Source: Polytrichum commune (taxonomy: Eukaryota; Streptophyta; Polytrichopsida; Polytrichales; Polytrichaceae). From it: a stretch of DNA of 64,000 bases. Below, piece after piece: positions 33,205 through 44,138 of this stretch. The DNA is taken from assembly GCA_950295325.1 (NCBI GenBank), contig OX485805.1, forward strand, positions 40,287,501-40,351,500, in the 5' to 3' direction. Numbering within the stretch: position 1 is the stretch's first letter; each line of letters begins with the position of its first letter. A program made the translations under genes and the position numbers. The notes beneath the pieces were generated by a model that was not told where the DNA came from, ran no database searches, and saw only the letters and a program-made list of their open reading frames with translations.

Positions 33205-34050
33205 CCATTTTTGCTTTCACGAATTCCTTTAATTTACCTTACATGGAGCTACTCCTTTGTGTCAATCAAGGTGACTCTCCGAAGGTCTAAAATGTGTGAC
33301 TTGAAAATGCAGGCAATGTCAAGGCTGACCGCATTTATTATAAATTTCAATCACAAATAGTGTCGTAAGGTTTTTTCAAGCACGTTTTTTGAAGCTTTTG
33401 TATGTGAAATTGGGGTGTGGTTAATTAGCAACGCATATGTGGAGGGGGTTCCATGCCACATCAGCTCAATTAGGGCTATTGATTGATAGATAGATACACC
33501 GGCTCTTTATGGAGTAAGAATGAATGAAGAGTCTCTTTGCTCTCAAGCTACTGTTCCTTTTTAAGGGTGGGTTTTGTTCGAGGTTGTTATTGACACAAGG
33601 TGGAGGGCTACAGTTGGTGGGTCTAAGGTAGGTGCACTTATTTCAATTTGTGACTTATTATAAACATCTCAAATCAAGGGTGTAATGGACACAAAGCATA
33701 TGTTACATGGTCCCTCTTAAGAAGCAAAATCCATGTGGAGGTACATCATGACCTATGTGCACTCACAGTAAAGAGACGGCAAGTCCACCATGTAGCACAT
33801 TGTGGCATAATTAAATGAGTGGTGGCTCCAACATAGGTAAGGCCATGGATTTTTTCTCAGTTGTACGCTTTAATGAACTTTATGTAAGGAATCGGAAGTG
33901 AGTGTGGCATGTCACTTGTGAACCCAAATTCTCACAATCATGAGGTATTAGGAAACATCATAATAAGTTAAATAATAAACACGTTATCCCATGCAACAGG
34001 TGGGGCATGATCAAGTTAAACATAAATAGGTAATGCAAATGAATGCCTCT
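33205..34050. other. No gene recognised
   Basis: Intergenic sequence up to the solo LTR. A GATA-rich word (GATTGATAGATAGATA) lies near 33480. Nothing else is seen. Confidence 0.4.
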
Positions 34051-34057
34051 ATGTGAT

Positions 34058-35795
34058 TGTGAGCCCAAAATGGTGCCCACATGTGGTGATTAACTCTTCG
34101 AAACCAATTTTAGTTTGACTTTGATGTGTTATGATTATTCACAAAACATAAAAAGAGTGAAGTGTGGTTTGGATTTAAGTTTAGGCTTTAGAATGTGTTG
34201 TGTGATTATTTCAAGGTTGAATTCAATAAGAGTATGCCTTGATAATGTGAGTAGGGGGTAAGGTGAAGCAAGGTGAGCTCCACGGGTCAAATGCTCACTT
34301 TTGGATCCACCTTGGTAGTTTAGGAAGAAGGAAGCTTGGTGGATGGGGATTAGTCCCTACTTTGGAGGAGAAGGTTAAAGGATTGTGATTGGGGGTGCTA
34401 ATCCTCTCACCCTATCCTCACCTCTCTCTCCCTCTCTCCCTCTTCCCCTCTTTGCTACTTAAGGTGTTTTCTCTCTCATTTTCCTCTCTCTCCATCAAGC
34501 GCTCTCAAGAGAGCAAGCTCTTAAAGAGCTTGAGCCACGTGTGTGGGTTGTTAGTTCTTAGTGAAGTTAATTAGTTAAGCTCTCTCTCTCTCAAGTCTTC
34601 CCAAGTGAGTGAGATCTTAGAGTTTAAGATTGCATATAGTGATTAGGTGGTAGTTAGTGAAAGTAGTGTGTGAGATTAGTTCATGACTTAGGAGCAAAAG
34701 AAAGAAAAGAAAAGAAGAATTTAGGAAACCTTGGTTAGTGGATGAAAGGGGTTGTATTAAGGTTCGCTAGTAGATGGACTACCATATAGTCCCTAGGACT
34801 GTGAATGTTAAGCTGCTGGCAGCAGACTGCTGGACCTTGAGACTAAGCTGCTCGGCAGCGACTGCTAGACCTTAAGACTAAGCTGCTCAGCAGCGACTGC
34901 TGGACTTGGAGATTAAGCTGTTCGGCAGCGACTGCTGGACCTTGAGACTAAGCTGCTGGCAGCGACTGCTGGACTTGGAGATTAAGCTGCTCGGCAGCGA
35001 CTGCTGGACCTTGAGACTAAGCTGCTTGGCAGCGACTGCTGGACCTTGAGACTAAGCTGCTGGCAGCAGACTGCTGGACTTGAGACTAAGCTGCTAGGCA
35101 GCGACTGCTGGACCTTGAGACTAAGCTGCTCGGTAGCAGACTGCGGGACCTTGGAGACTAAGCTGCTCGGCAGCAGACTGCGGGACCTTGGAGACTAAGC
35201 TGCTAGGCAGCAGGCTGCGGGACCTTGGGATTAAGCTGCTAGGCAAGTTACCAATGGTTAATTAGACGGTTGGCAGGTTTAGCAAGTTAATATTAAGGTT
35301 GTGTGGAGGGAACCACTAAACCATCCAATAGGGTGTTAGACCAATTGTAGACTAAAATAGTTCTTAGACAAGTTTTAAGCTCAATAGGATAGGCAATGTG
35401 TGTGGAAGTCTCATGTGATTGAATGTAACATTGACTATAGAGTAAAGTGTTTTTCAACACTTGCATACTCTCCAGTCACCATAAATCACGTGCACAGTTA
35501 ATGGACAATGTGGAGGCTCCTTGCAATAGCAAGAAGAAGGAAGTAAAGATTAAAAGAGTGAGGGGAGTGTCATTAAGGGCATGCGTGAATAAGGCTTCGG
35601 GGTGGACCCTTGAGAAAGCCAATTCTACCACAAGCCAAGGGTCTAACATCAATAAAGCACAATGAGTGAAACAAAATGTGTTCCTTTGAATATGACAATT
35701 GCCTTGCACATGGTTCAAAATTATAGTAGATACATGTGATTCTCAAAGCCATCACCCGGACTAGGACGCTAAAGGGTGGTGGATTTGGCCTCACA
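34058..35795 (+). mobile_element. Solo LTR, 1738 bp, same family as 15270-16849
   Basis: It begins TGTGAGCCCAAAATGGTGCC and ends GGATTTGGCCTCACA. The flanking pentamers are GTGAT (34053-34057) and GTGAC (35796-35800), a target duplication with one mismatch. It shares with the first LTR the TTTTATGTTTTGTGAATAAT region, the CT-rich tract near 34420, the CAAGCGCTCTCAAGAGAGCA block near 34497, and the 3' 300 bp. The middle array differs. The 61-codon frame at 34389 reappears in the other LTR because the DNA is conserved; it is not a gene. Confidence 0.88.
34810..35250 (+). repeat. VNTR inside the solo LTR, about twelve 34-38 bp units
   Basis: The unit is approximately AAGCTGCTCGGCAGCGACTG then CTGGACCTTGAGACT, with variants CAGCAGACTG and CTGCGGGACC that cluster toward the 3' end. 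Each unit contains the near-palindrome GCTGCTCGGCAGC. The other LTR has 46-bp units here, so the array evolved separately in each copy. Confidence 0.85.
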
Positions 35796-35799
35796 GTGA

Positions 35800-36039
35800 C
35801 CACAATTGGTTGTGGATATTTTTTATTTGAATTTTTTGTAAGAAACTGAGATATGGTTCAGATATTTTAAGTTGCATGTCTTCCAAGTCCACTTAATTAT
35901 ATTGAATTTACAAGACAATCAACATATAAATTGGATCACTCTAAGTACCCACCCAACCTATTCAAAGTATCTAAATAGGTTTGATTCCCTTAGCTACATC
36001 TCGTCGATAATGCGTACTTTATGAAATCTCCTCTCATGT
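35800..36039. other. Spacer between LTR and MITE
   Basis: AT-rich DNA without recognisable content. Confidence 0.4.
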
Positions 36040-36372
36040 CACTTGTAGAAAACTATTCAAAAAAGAACTGCAACCAAAATCAACTACGACCTTTTGACCA
36101 TCCTGATATGCAGTTGCTAAACCACTGTAGATTTGTTTTTTTGATTTAGCAACCAAGTTTTTTGTAATTTGGGGGCGTGTAACATACCATTGGAAAATTC
36201 TTGAAAACATCTTTCCAACGGTATATTACACGCCCCAAAAAAAAGTTGAAATTGCAGTCGCAAAATGAAAAAAGAAAAATTTGTAGTTGTTTAGGGACTA
36301 CAAAACAAGTTGGTCAAAAGAACTGTAACCAATTTTGGCTGCGGTTTTTTGGGGCATAGTTTTCTACTAGTG
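36040..36372. mobile_element. CACTA-type foldback MITE, 333 bp
   Basis: The ends are CACTTGTAGAAAACTAT and, on the other strand, CACTAGTAGAAAACTAT, typical of CACTA elements. The two halves are inverted repeats along almost their whole length (about 160 bp each). They meet at GGGGCGTGTAACATACCATT and its complement near 36173-36238, where the arms are best matched. The flanking triplets are TGT and TGG, a 3-bp duplication with one mismatch. It is non-coding. A transcript from either strand would form a long hairpin and could yield siRNAs. Confidence 0.8.
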
Positions 36373-36784
36373 TGGACACACAAATGTTGATTTGGGCGAA
36401 CCAACCCATACACTCGTCCCTTGTTGGATACCTAAACCCTTGCCTCCAAGGAACCAGTGTACGGGTTGGTTTGCCCCAGCCCCACAAATGTTGGCAATCA
36501 TGGAATTTGGCAAAGGTGGAATATGGCAACATCACGTCATGGTATTGAGGGCCACCTTGGCCCCAAAAGGGTGAGTACCCAAGTATCCATGTGGCACTAT
36601 CAACGAGGCACATCATGGAGGATGAGATCCACTTCACCCTCAAGGCAACGATGAAATGAAATGAAATTGATTTTAAAGTCCGGGAAGCCAAAAAGGCTAA
36701 TGGGACTGAATTGAATGTTCATCAGGATGGTTTCAAACCAACTAATTTCCTAGGTGACAGAGAGGTTAATGTCAACTTGATGGT
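36373..36784. other. Overlapping short frames, no recognised gene
   Basis: It includes an imperfect inverted repeat: CACAAATGTTGATTTGGGC...CCAACCCATACACTCGTCCC at about 36377-36422 resembles, in the same direction, CCAGTGTACGGG...CCCCACAAATGTTGG at 36450-36492. The minus frame 36314-36691 crosses it. No domain is seen. Confidence 0.35.
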
Positions 36785-36955
36785 CTAATTGAAGGTTACA
36801 TAGGCTCTCCCAATTGTGTCCAATCTCATTATAACATGTGTCCTTTTGGTGTTCTTTCTTGATTACGAGCCTTGCTACATATCACTCAAAAATAGGTGTC
36901 CAATCAATAAGTGACCACATGAGGCCCACACACCTTAGATCATCCCACTACACAT
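36785..36955 (+). repeat. TA-type MITE family, partial copy
   Basis: It has GTGTCCTTTTGGTGTTCTTT, then ATATCACTCAAAAATAGGTG and the terminal AATAAGTGACCACATGAGGC, matching the family's 3' half. Confidence 0.55.
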
Positions 36956-37019
36956 TGCGACGCAATTGCAGCATGGAGGGCGTTAAGTAGTATGTAAGGT
37001 AAGTGGGGTTCATTCACTT

Positions 37020-37982
37020 ACTCATATTAATTGGTCGTCTATATTTAAATGGTGCAAGGCTACATATGGATCTAAGAGCCAAAACCAAAATGACAATTAC
37101 TTGAAAGAGATGGAACTACATGTTCCAAATTTGTTAACCATCCCAAGGTCAATAGTCAACATTATTGGAAGGACTTATATGATCAGTTCATTAGAAAACA
37201 AATTCATCACTTTAATAATGACTAAGGTAATCATGTGAGGTCCAGAAATTATGAGGAAATTATGACTAGAGGCATTATATGGATTTACTAATCATCTTGC
37301 ACTAAATGTGGGTCCATAGAAATGGGTCCACATAAGGCCCACTTACCTTGTTGTGTGATGACACAAAAATAGATCTCACCTAATGGGTGCTAAGGTATAC
37401 GTGCCTAGTTTGGTTACATATCTTAAACGGAAACCTATATGTGAGGTAAGGTGTGGCACAGAGAACAAAACTAAAAAGACATGTGTTTAAAAGAGATTGG
37501 ACTACATCCTCAACTATGATAACCATTCTAGGCTTGATAGCCAACATACTTGGAAGACCTATATGACCATTCAATAAGCATAAGAATCTTCACTTTGATG
37601 ATGAATAAGATATTCATATGAGCTCTAAAAAGTAGGTATGAGGAAAGTGGCTAAGGCCTCGATTTGGGTTTGCTAACAACTATCTCATATTAATCACACG
37701 CTTTATATCATAGGAGAAGTGGGCTACACTAATTATTCCAATCAATGCGTGTTACTATTCAGAATTACACAATGCTAGAAACGATTTAATGAGAACATTG
37801 TAACTTTTTACCAAACAAAGACATTTATGTTCTATAATGTCCAAACGACCTACTGAACGTTTGTTAGTAAAAATTCAATTCTTGAGTATGACTTATTACA
37901 CTGCGTAACTCCAAATAGTAACATGCACTAAATGAGATGATCAGTGTACGTAGTCGGAAAAAGTAACCCATTAAGAGTAGTC
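37020..37982 (-). repeat. Cluster of TA-type MITE family copies
   Basis: At least two reverse-oriented copies (37070-37290 and 37430-37720) carry 'gagattggactac', 'atagtcaacatt' or 'atagccaacata', 'acctatatgatcagttcatt' and 'atgaggaaa' blocks. A family end, AAAAAGTAACCCATTAAGAG then TAGTC|TA, closes the cluster at 37982 with the expected TA. Confidence 0.55.
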
Positions 37983-37984
37983 TA

Positions 37985-38690
37985 CCATTTTAAGACCCAT
38001 AAACCTAACCTATCAATGCAATCTAGAATGGGAAAACCTTAACACCTTCGATTATCTCACTCTAAAACCTCATTAAGCAGTTTTCCTCGAACTTTAATTT
38101 AGCGGTGGTGAAAACAATTTTGGGCAACGGGCATGATGGAAGTTCATTATCCACAAGGACTTCGTTGCCATTAATCGTGCGTCTCATCATCGTGAAGGGA
38201 AGGGAAGCGAGGGGCTTGAAAAGGAGGTTGACAAAGGACCACTCCTTAATTATTACTGTCAAGAATCATGGTCATTTGACTTGTGACGGGATTTAAGAGC
38301 GGTCCATTTAAGTTTAGTGACAGATGCAAAGTGTACTCCTGGCCTCCTCACCACCCCCTCCCCTCTTCTTCTTCAATGAATGTTGAGCTTTAATTTCAAT
38401 TGCAGCAGCTGCAGGTGGGCGTGTCCCTGTTCTTTCACGACCAAGGTGAAACCGTCTGCACTACTTAATTAACTTGCTTGGCAATCGTACTTATTACTGC
38501 AACCGGCTCTGTCCATTTGATCGCAAATAAATTCCCATCAAACACTCGAGCCAGTGTTGACCCAGATGTTTTTTTAAGTCTGTTGCGACGCCAGTAGCAG
38601 CATTAATGGTGTCGATCGAGAACGCATCAAAATCGTATTCCTCCGGTGCCAAAATTTAACCAGTCTGCAACTGAAAGATGCGATGGTCCA
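37985..38690. other. No gene recognised
   Basis: Slightly less AT-rich than its flanks, with opposing frames at 38062-38262 and 38105-38296 that show no motif. An ATTTAAGTTTAGTGACAGAT word lies near 38307. Confidence 0.35.
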
Positions 38691-38693
38691 GTG

Positions 38694-38900
38694 TCCAGGG
38701 AGACGTGTGGGCATGATCAGCCAAAATCCTATCGTTTCCGAGTCCAACCCGGTTACATATATGTTGTGATCTTCGGGGTGTATCTTTATCAATTTGAAGT
38801 AGATTCCATGAAAACTTCTGAAATGATCAGTAATTTTCCTGAAGTCTTGATGAACTTCAACCAGTTATTTCTCAAACGCAACCGGTTCATCGGTTCTCCC
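38694..38900 (-). repeat. Coding-like module, copy C
   Basis: Read on the minus strand it follows copy A: GATGAACCGGTTGCGTTTGA, GGTTGAAGTTCATCAAGACT, AAAATTACTGATCATTTCAG, GATCACAACATATATGTAAC, GGGTTGGACTCGGAAAC, CTCCCTGGACACTGG. A minus frame (38574-38792) is open but in a different register from copy A. CCAGTGTCCAGG borders the repeat. Confidence 0.6.
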
Positions 38901-39129
38901 TGCTCATTGTGATGGTGTTGGAATTTGGATATCTGTTTCCATGTTGCAAGCAGACTTTGGCATCAATTGTGTTTCGGTGAATGTAAGTGTTTCTAACACA
39001 CACGGAGGTTTCGTTGACACTGTAACAAAGGATGATTGTAGCATTGTCAGTAGGAGGAAGATTTTTTTGAATCAGAATGAACTACACTAATAGATTTTGA
39101 ATGCTTTGAATCTATCGTCTAGTGGCAAG

Positions 39130-40470
39130 GAACCGGTGGCAACGACATCCTTATAGATGCCTTGTCTTATATGAATAGCATGTATGTGTGATAAACAACG
39201 TTTTGATGACATGTCCATGTTGGTAGGTGGCAAACTAATGACACGCCTATGTTGGGAGATGGCAAGTTTCACAATTGAACACCATAACTAGATATATTGA
39301 AAGTAAGATGCACGCTAATGATGTCATAAAACATGACATAAGCATCTCTTCTACATATCCAAACTTATGTTCTTTTAGACCTAGTTTCACTAGTAGGGAT
39401 CGTGGTCCTAGAATGCACTACCCATTTGGCATGAGCAATCATTAGAACATGACTCGATTAACAAAGGTCGAGTCCAATCTAAAATTGTTAGACTCCATTC
39501 AATTGTTGTTGAGTAGGTCATGTGCTCACAACTGCCCGTGTCGAATGGGAAGTTTGTTCTAAACCCATGTTTTGTACTAGTGTTTACTACTAGTGATGGT
39601 CGTTTGAGCCTTAGCTGATGATTACATGACGATGTGGACCCTTATAATATAACAATGGGATGTTGGGAGCTCAGTTTGAATTTGAGTCTCCTTGCACAAC
39701 TTTTTGAGCATCCCACTGTTATATTCTAAGGACCCAAAGAACAAAAGTTGAACGCTAAGTAATGTTATGTAACAAAGGTATTTTGGATACACTACCAGCA
39801 TATGAAGTCCTACGCAATCCTCCTATGTCGGTGAGAGAAATATGCAAAAAATCTACCGGTGTGATAGACTACAAGTATTCCAATGACGTAGGAAAATTTC
39901 TTGGCACCACAGGCCAATTGCTGAGGACTCGTATGCTATATGGGAACATATGTATCCCATGTATTGTGTGAATAGCATGTGCTTGAATGTACAAATAACG
40001 TGATGATGACACACACATGTTGGTAAGTTAGATGGCAAGTTGTGCAACAGAACACCACAACTACACAAGATTGGAATTGGAACACGCAAATGATGCCTTT
40101 GAACCAGACATAAGCACAAAATGGAAGTGTTGGTTGTGTTCTTTTTCTTTTTCTTTACCATAGATGGTAGTTTGAGATTCGACTATCACCGGTCAGTGCA
40201 TTGGCAGATCAGGTGAGTACCTTGATAGGAATATAATAGATATGTATCCCATGTCTTATGTGAACATCAGCATGTACATTGTGTGTACAAATAACGTGAT
40301 GATGAGACGCCCATATATTGGCAAACAGCAAGTTGCGCAACAGAACACCACGACCAAGTTAGCTTACATAAACAGGGACACGCGTGAATGATGCCGCCAT
40401 CGAATCTGACATGAAAATCGGTTGTTTAATACACGTGATGGTTGTTTGAGCTTCAATAGGATCGGCAGAG
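39130..40470. repeat. Three diverged repeat units of about 220 bp
   Basis: Units at about 39160-39385, 39950-40185 and 40245-40465 share 'gtgtgaatagcatgt', 'acgtgatgatgacacacacatgttgg', 'ggcaagttgtgcaacagaacacca', and 'tgatgccttt...gacataagc'. The first unit is split by the CACTA MITE at 39388. No coding potential is seen. Confidence 0.6.
39388..39582. mobile_element. CACTA-type MITE, 195 bp, TTT target duplication
   Basis: It begins CACTAGTAGGGATCGTGG and ends with the complement of CACTAGTACAAAACATGG. It is flanked by TTT on both sides (39385-39387, 39583-39585), the 3-bp duplication expected of CACTA elements. Subterminal sequences are also loosely inverted (CCCATTTGGCA, CCCATTCGACA). It is non-coding. 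Confidence 0.75.
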
Positions 40471-40599
40471 GCCGTCTCCCTCGGAAGATGGTGGTGGCAG
40501 AGGTTGGTTGGAATTAACGATGATGATGTTGAACACTCTGCAGGTGTGATTTAGATCAGGAACTGAGATGATGCAAATTCGCAAACTGCATCATAGGTG

Positions 40600-41365
40600 A
40601 CCTCAATTGAGCAAAATCGTCAACCTCCATAGGTTTGGATATCCATCTCCATATCACCTCGCCTGGTGAGGTCATAGCCAGATCAAGGGTAATTACCTTC
40701 TTTGTCCACAGGCGTTTTAGCATCATACCATTTCAGACAAAGACAGTGATGTAGACAACACAAACAACATAGAGGGGGGTTTGTAGAGCATCTCTTTTGA
40801 AGACACACAGAAGAGTACAACTGATCAGCTAATTAGGGTAAGACACATGTTAGCCAAATCATCTACCTCTGTAACTTTGAATCTTCGTCTCCGAGTCGCA
40901 TGTCACCTTGCCTGGCCACACCATATCCAGATTAAGGGGTGACACCTTCATCTACCACAAGCTTTTTAATATCATACCATTTCAGGCAAAAACAGCGATG
41001 CAGACACCACAAATACACACAAAGGGGGATTTGTAGAGCATCTGCTTCAAAGAAGCACAGAAGAATGCAATTCATCGGCTTAGCTTAATTAACATACATG
41101 TCAGCCAAATCATCAATCTCCATAGTGTTGGATCTTCGTCTCCACATCTCATCTCGCCTAGCCTGGTCATAATGATAGCCAGATCAAGAACACGTCTTCA
41201 TCCTCAAGCTTTTTGAACATCACACAAATTTCAGACAAAAACACCGACGTAGACCACACACGCGCACACACACACAGGCAGGAAGTTGTTGAGCATCTCC
41301 TTTGCAGGTGCACAGAAGGATGCAACTGATCAACCAATTAGGCTAATTAAGATACATGTGGAAGA
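40600..41365. repeat. Tandem array, three units of 249 bp
   Basis: The anchor TTTCAGACAAA or TTTCAGGCAAA occurs at 40731, 40980 and 41229, exactly 249 bp apart. Each unit also has 'atagccagatcaag', 'tagagcatct', 'cacagaag', 'caactgatca' and 'agccaaatcatc'. The units have diverged. A CACACA tract is present in the third unit (about 41258). Confidence 0.85.
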
Positions 41366-41389
41366 GGAGAAAGTCTTAAATTAGGATAG

Positions 41390-42134
41390 GTGACCATTCA
41401 ATCGTGATAAGCTTTGTGACAAGATTCTCCGGGAACATTCATTTGATGCAAGCACTGGGCGTCGCTCTGCTCGTGGTAGGGTCTTCATTGGCGGTTGTTG
41501 GTGGCTGGCAGGCAGGCAAGGCCAGCTGGGCACACTGCAACAACCAACCACCCCCATCACGTAAATCGATCCTCGAAGTGTTACACGATTGATTGCCGAG
41601 ATATGCTCAGCGTTGGTGGGTCCGGCCATGGCCATAGCCATAGCCATACAGCAGAGAGGCCAGGCCCACCCAAATTGACTTCCCAAGAAAAGAAACAGTT
41701 ATTGCTCAGAAAAAGACGACACAACTCAGCAGCAGATCAGACAGGTATGATGCGGCAGCCAGAAAGGGCTAGGTGTTGCAATCTGTGCGGAAGTTGACTA
41801 ACTTTTTTATTGCTCATCAGCAGCCATGGGCCAGGAAAATGGTGCAACTTAGACATTCATCAGAACCTGATTAGGTTAGGTCAGGTTAGGTCAAGTTCTT
41901 CTACCGATCTATGGTACAGTTTTGGAGAATGTCATCAACGTGTCCAAGTTGCGCTGGTGGTACTGTTGTTACAAGGTTCGCTGTTGTTGTCAAAGGGAGC
42001 TGTAATCACGGCATCCCGAAAGAATGATGGTGGGTGTTAGTGTAACCTACTACTAAAAAAAAGTGCCGGCCATTTGGTCTTCGAGCAAATGATCGAACTG
42101 GGAGCATGGATTGTCGTCAGCAATCATCTTAAAA
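41390..42134 (-). other. 3' flank of the U-box gene
   Basis: No separate gene is supported. The plus frames at 41404-41797 have no domain. On the minus strand this should include the 3' UTR of the U-box gene. A short AGGTTAGGTCAGGTTAGGTC repeat lies at 41874-41893. Confidence 0.4.
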
Positions 42135-43526
42135 TTACAAGAGTCCAGTGTTGGAGCGCCGTTGTTGTTGTTGCTGTTGTTGACTGCCCATGGATTCGGA
42201 GTTTTCCTCAGACCGGCAAGTGTAGCTCCCCCAGACCTGGTTAAGCAGCTTCAAAGTTTCCCTAGCCTTGTGCTTGGACCTCGGACTGCAGTTGCTCGGC
42301 AACAACATAAGCAGCTTATTGAAGGCGCCAGCTTGCAAAGCGGAGTTGATCACACTCCGATTGGAAGCATAAGAAACCACGACCCAAAGTGCAGCCACAG
42401 CATGCTCAGTAGCCATATCCGAGACTCCAAGCAACGATTTCACAATCATGGGAACAGCTAAAGCGTGACTGGAGATTGCCTCCCTGCCTTCCGCACAGTT
42501 TGCCAGAATCTCCAACAGCGCAAAGGCTCGCTCAGTATTCCTCTTCTCCGCATTAGGAAGGAGCTCAACAAGAATACTAATGGCGTTACACTCCACGGCC
42601 ACAACACGGTTCTTCCTCGGAACACAAAGTGAGAGCAAACACTTCAACCCTGCGTGCACAGCTCGAGGGTACAAATCCTCCTTCAGCAAGTTCACTAACC
42701 CCTCGATTGCCCCTGGAGCCGACCCCACACTCCCTTTTGAGCAAGCATCAATCTCACACACGGAACACAAAACTTCTGCTGCGTTCACCTTCGCATCCAA
42801 GCTCCCGGATGTCAATAGCCAACATAAACACGCCATAGCCCTCGGATCCGACACCCCCTTCCTATCCACTTCGCTCAGCTGCAACACCGCAAGCGTCCCC
42901 AACGCATCCTCACATGCCTCCTTAATCGCCATGTTCGCACCAATCTGGGATAAGTTTACCTTCGGATTCAAAGAGGCGAGTGCCGAAGCCAGTGTCGCTG
43001 GCGCTCCAGCCTCCAATATCAATCTCCGGTTGCGCTCGCTCTCCTTGGCCAAAGTTCGCAGTTTTAGCAGCGCCTCCGCCATGAAGGTGGCACCTTGGGC
43101 ATCTTGTTGAGGGGAGGAGGAGGAGATGGTGCGAAGCAAGCGTTTGATTTGTTCAGTGTCGATGGGTTGGCGAGGGGTAGGGATGCGTTCGACGCCGTAC
43201 TCTTTGTTGGCAACGCACCAGGCTTGGATTAGGCGTCGTAAAGTGTGGTTTGGGATGAGTTCTTGGTTGGAAGGGTCCAGGGTTTGGTTTGTGGTAGGGC
43301 AAGTGTTGCGTCCGCTGGTTAGCCACTTCTCGATACTCTCCCTGTCGTAGCTCATCCCTGTGCTCAGGGTTACTGGATCTCGCATGAGCTCCAGTGAGAT
43401 TGGACATAGGAAAAAGGATGGGACGGTTACTTCTGTTTGTTGCTGTTGATGCTTTTGCTGTTGTTGCACTAGTTGTAACCCCAGCTGCGCTCCCCGAACC
43501 ATCGGCATCACTCCTCCCACCGCCAT
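42135..43526 (-). CDS. U-box ARM-repeat E3 ubiquitin ligase, PUB22/23/24-like
   Basis: This is a single-exon 463-residue protein. After a Gln-rich N-terminal extension (residues 1-34) comes a U-box at about 35-108: VPSFFLCPISLELMRDPVTL, then SYDRESIEKWL, TCPTTNQTL, and LIPNHTLRRLIQAWC. The U-box recruits the E2 enzyme. The motif YGVERIPTPRQPID just after it is characteristic of the PUB22/23/24 group. Residues 140-435 form ARM-type helical repeats that bind substrates or partners, ending KHKARETLKLLNQVWGSY. The C-terminus has a second Gln run (SQQQQQQQ). Intron-less structure and a length near 430-460 fit the group. Known members are cytosolic E3 ligases that dampen immune and drought signalling; applying this here is inference. 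The start is the first ATG with no frame beyond it. Composition is clearly more GC-rich than the flanks. Confidence 0.93.
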   Translation of the reverse strand: MAVGGVMPMVRGAQLGLQLVQQQQKHQQQQTEVTVPSFFLCPISLELMRDPVTLSTGMSYDRESIEKWLTSGRNTCPTTNQTLDPSNQELIPNHTLRRLIQAWCVANKEYGVERIPTPRQPIDTEQIKRLLRTISSSSPQQDAQGATFMAEALLKLRTLAKESERNRRLILEAGAPATLASALASLNPKVNLSQIGANMAIKEACEDALGTLAVLQLSEVDRKGVSDPRAMACLCWLLTSGSLDAKVNAAEVLCSVCEIDACSKGSVGSAPGAIEGLVNLLKEDLYPRAVHAGLKCLLSLCVPRKNRVVAVECNAISILVELLPNAEKRNTERAFALLEILANCAEGREAISSHALAVPMIVKSLLGVSDMATEHAVAALWVVVSYASNRSVINSALQAGAFNKLLMLLPSNCSPRSKHKARETLKLLNQVWGSYTCRSEENSESMGSQQQQQQQRRSNTGLL

Positions 43527-44138
43527 GGCCCTTCAATTCCACCTCCTCCCTCACCGCCGAATTCCAAAACTCCGGTTCCTATGAACCTCCAATCCACAAG
43601 CACCGCTACAAGAACCACCCGAAGTCAACTTGCCAGAACTCCATCTCTTTTAACACTCTTTCCAAATCTCACCTTGCCAAATTCAACCAACACTCCCCAC
43701 CTGCACTGCACTGCACCTCACCACACTCTTCCAATGGCCAGCTATGGCGGACCACAAAACACAGAAGTAGGCAATGAACCCCGCGGCGCCCTCACAATAC
43801 CACTCAATCCCGAGAACAGATCTAACGAGCGCCTGGCTGGTGCCTTTGCATAATAGGGGGGAAGGCAAACAAAACTCCTCCAAAACTCTCCCACTGTCCC
43901 TTGCCAATTAAGGCTCTTCTCCTCTCCTCTCCACTCTCCTTCGATAAGCAGCTATAGCTGACTCACACACAGCACGAATGAATCTACGACTCCTGACTTA
44001 CCCGAGAACAGATCTGCAGACTACTGACTCCAGCGATAAAAGGCTCCTTCCAAACCTCACTGGGCACCGGCCCTTGACAACAATTCGACCCAACACTCAC
44101 CACAAGCTCGCCCTCCTCTTCTTCTCTCCACTTCTCTT
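43527..44138 (-). promoter_or_regulatory. Probable 5' UTR and promoter region of the U-box gene
   Basis: This is the upstream flank on the minus strand, moderately GC-rich, with CT-rich segments (for example 43915-43945). I cannot point to a clear TATA box. The plus-strand frames here (43394-43853) are not supported by any domain. Confidence 0.35.

Noticed and set aside
42580-43554. Frames opposite or overlapping the U-box gene (176 codons plus, 133 codons minus)
   Set aside because: They overlap the U-box and ARM coding sequence in other frames. The U-box frame has clear domain motifs and these do not.
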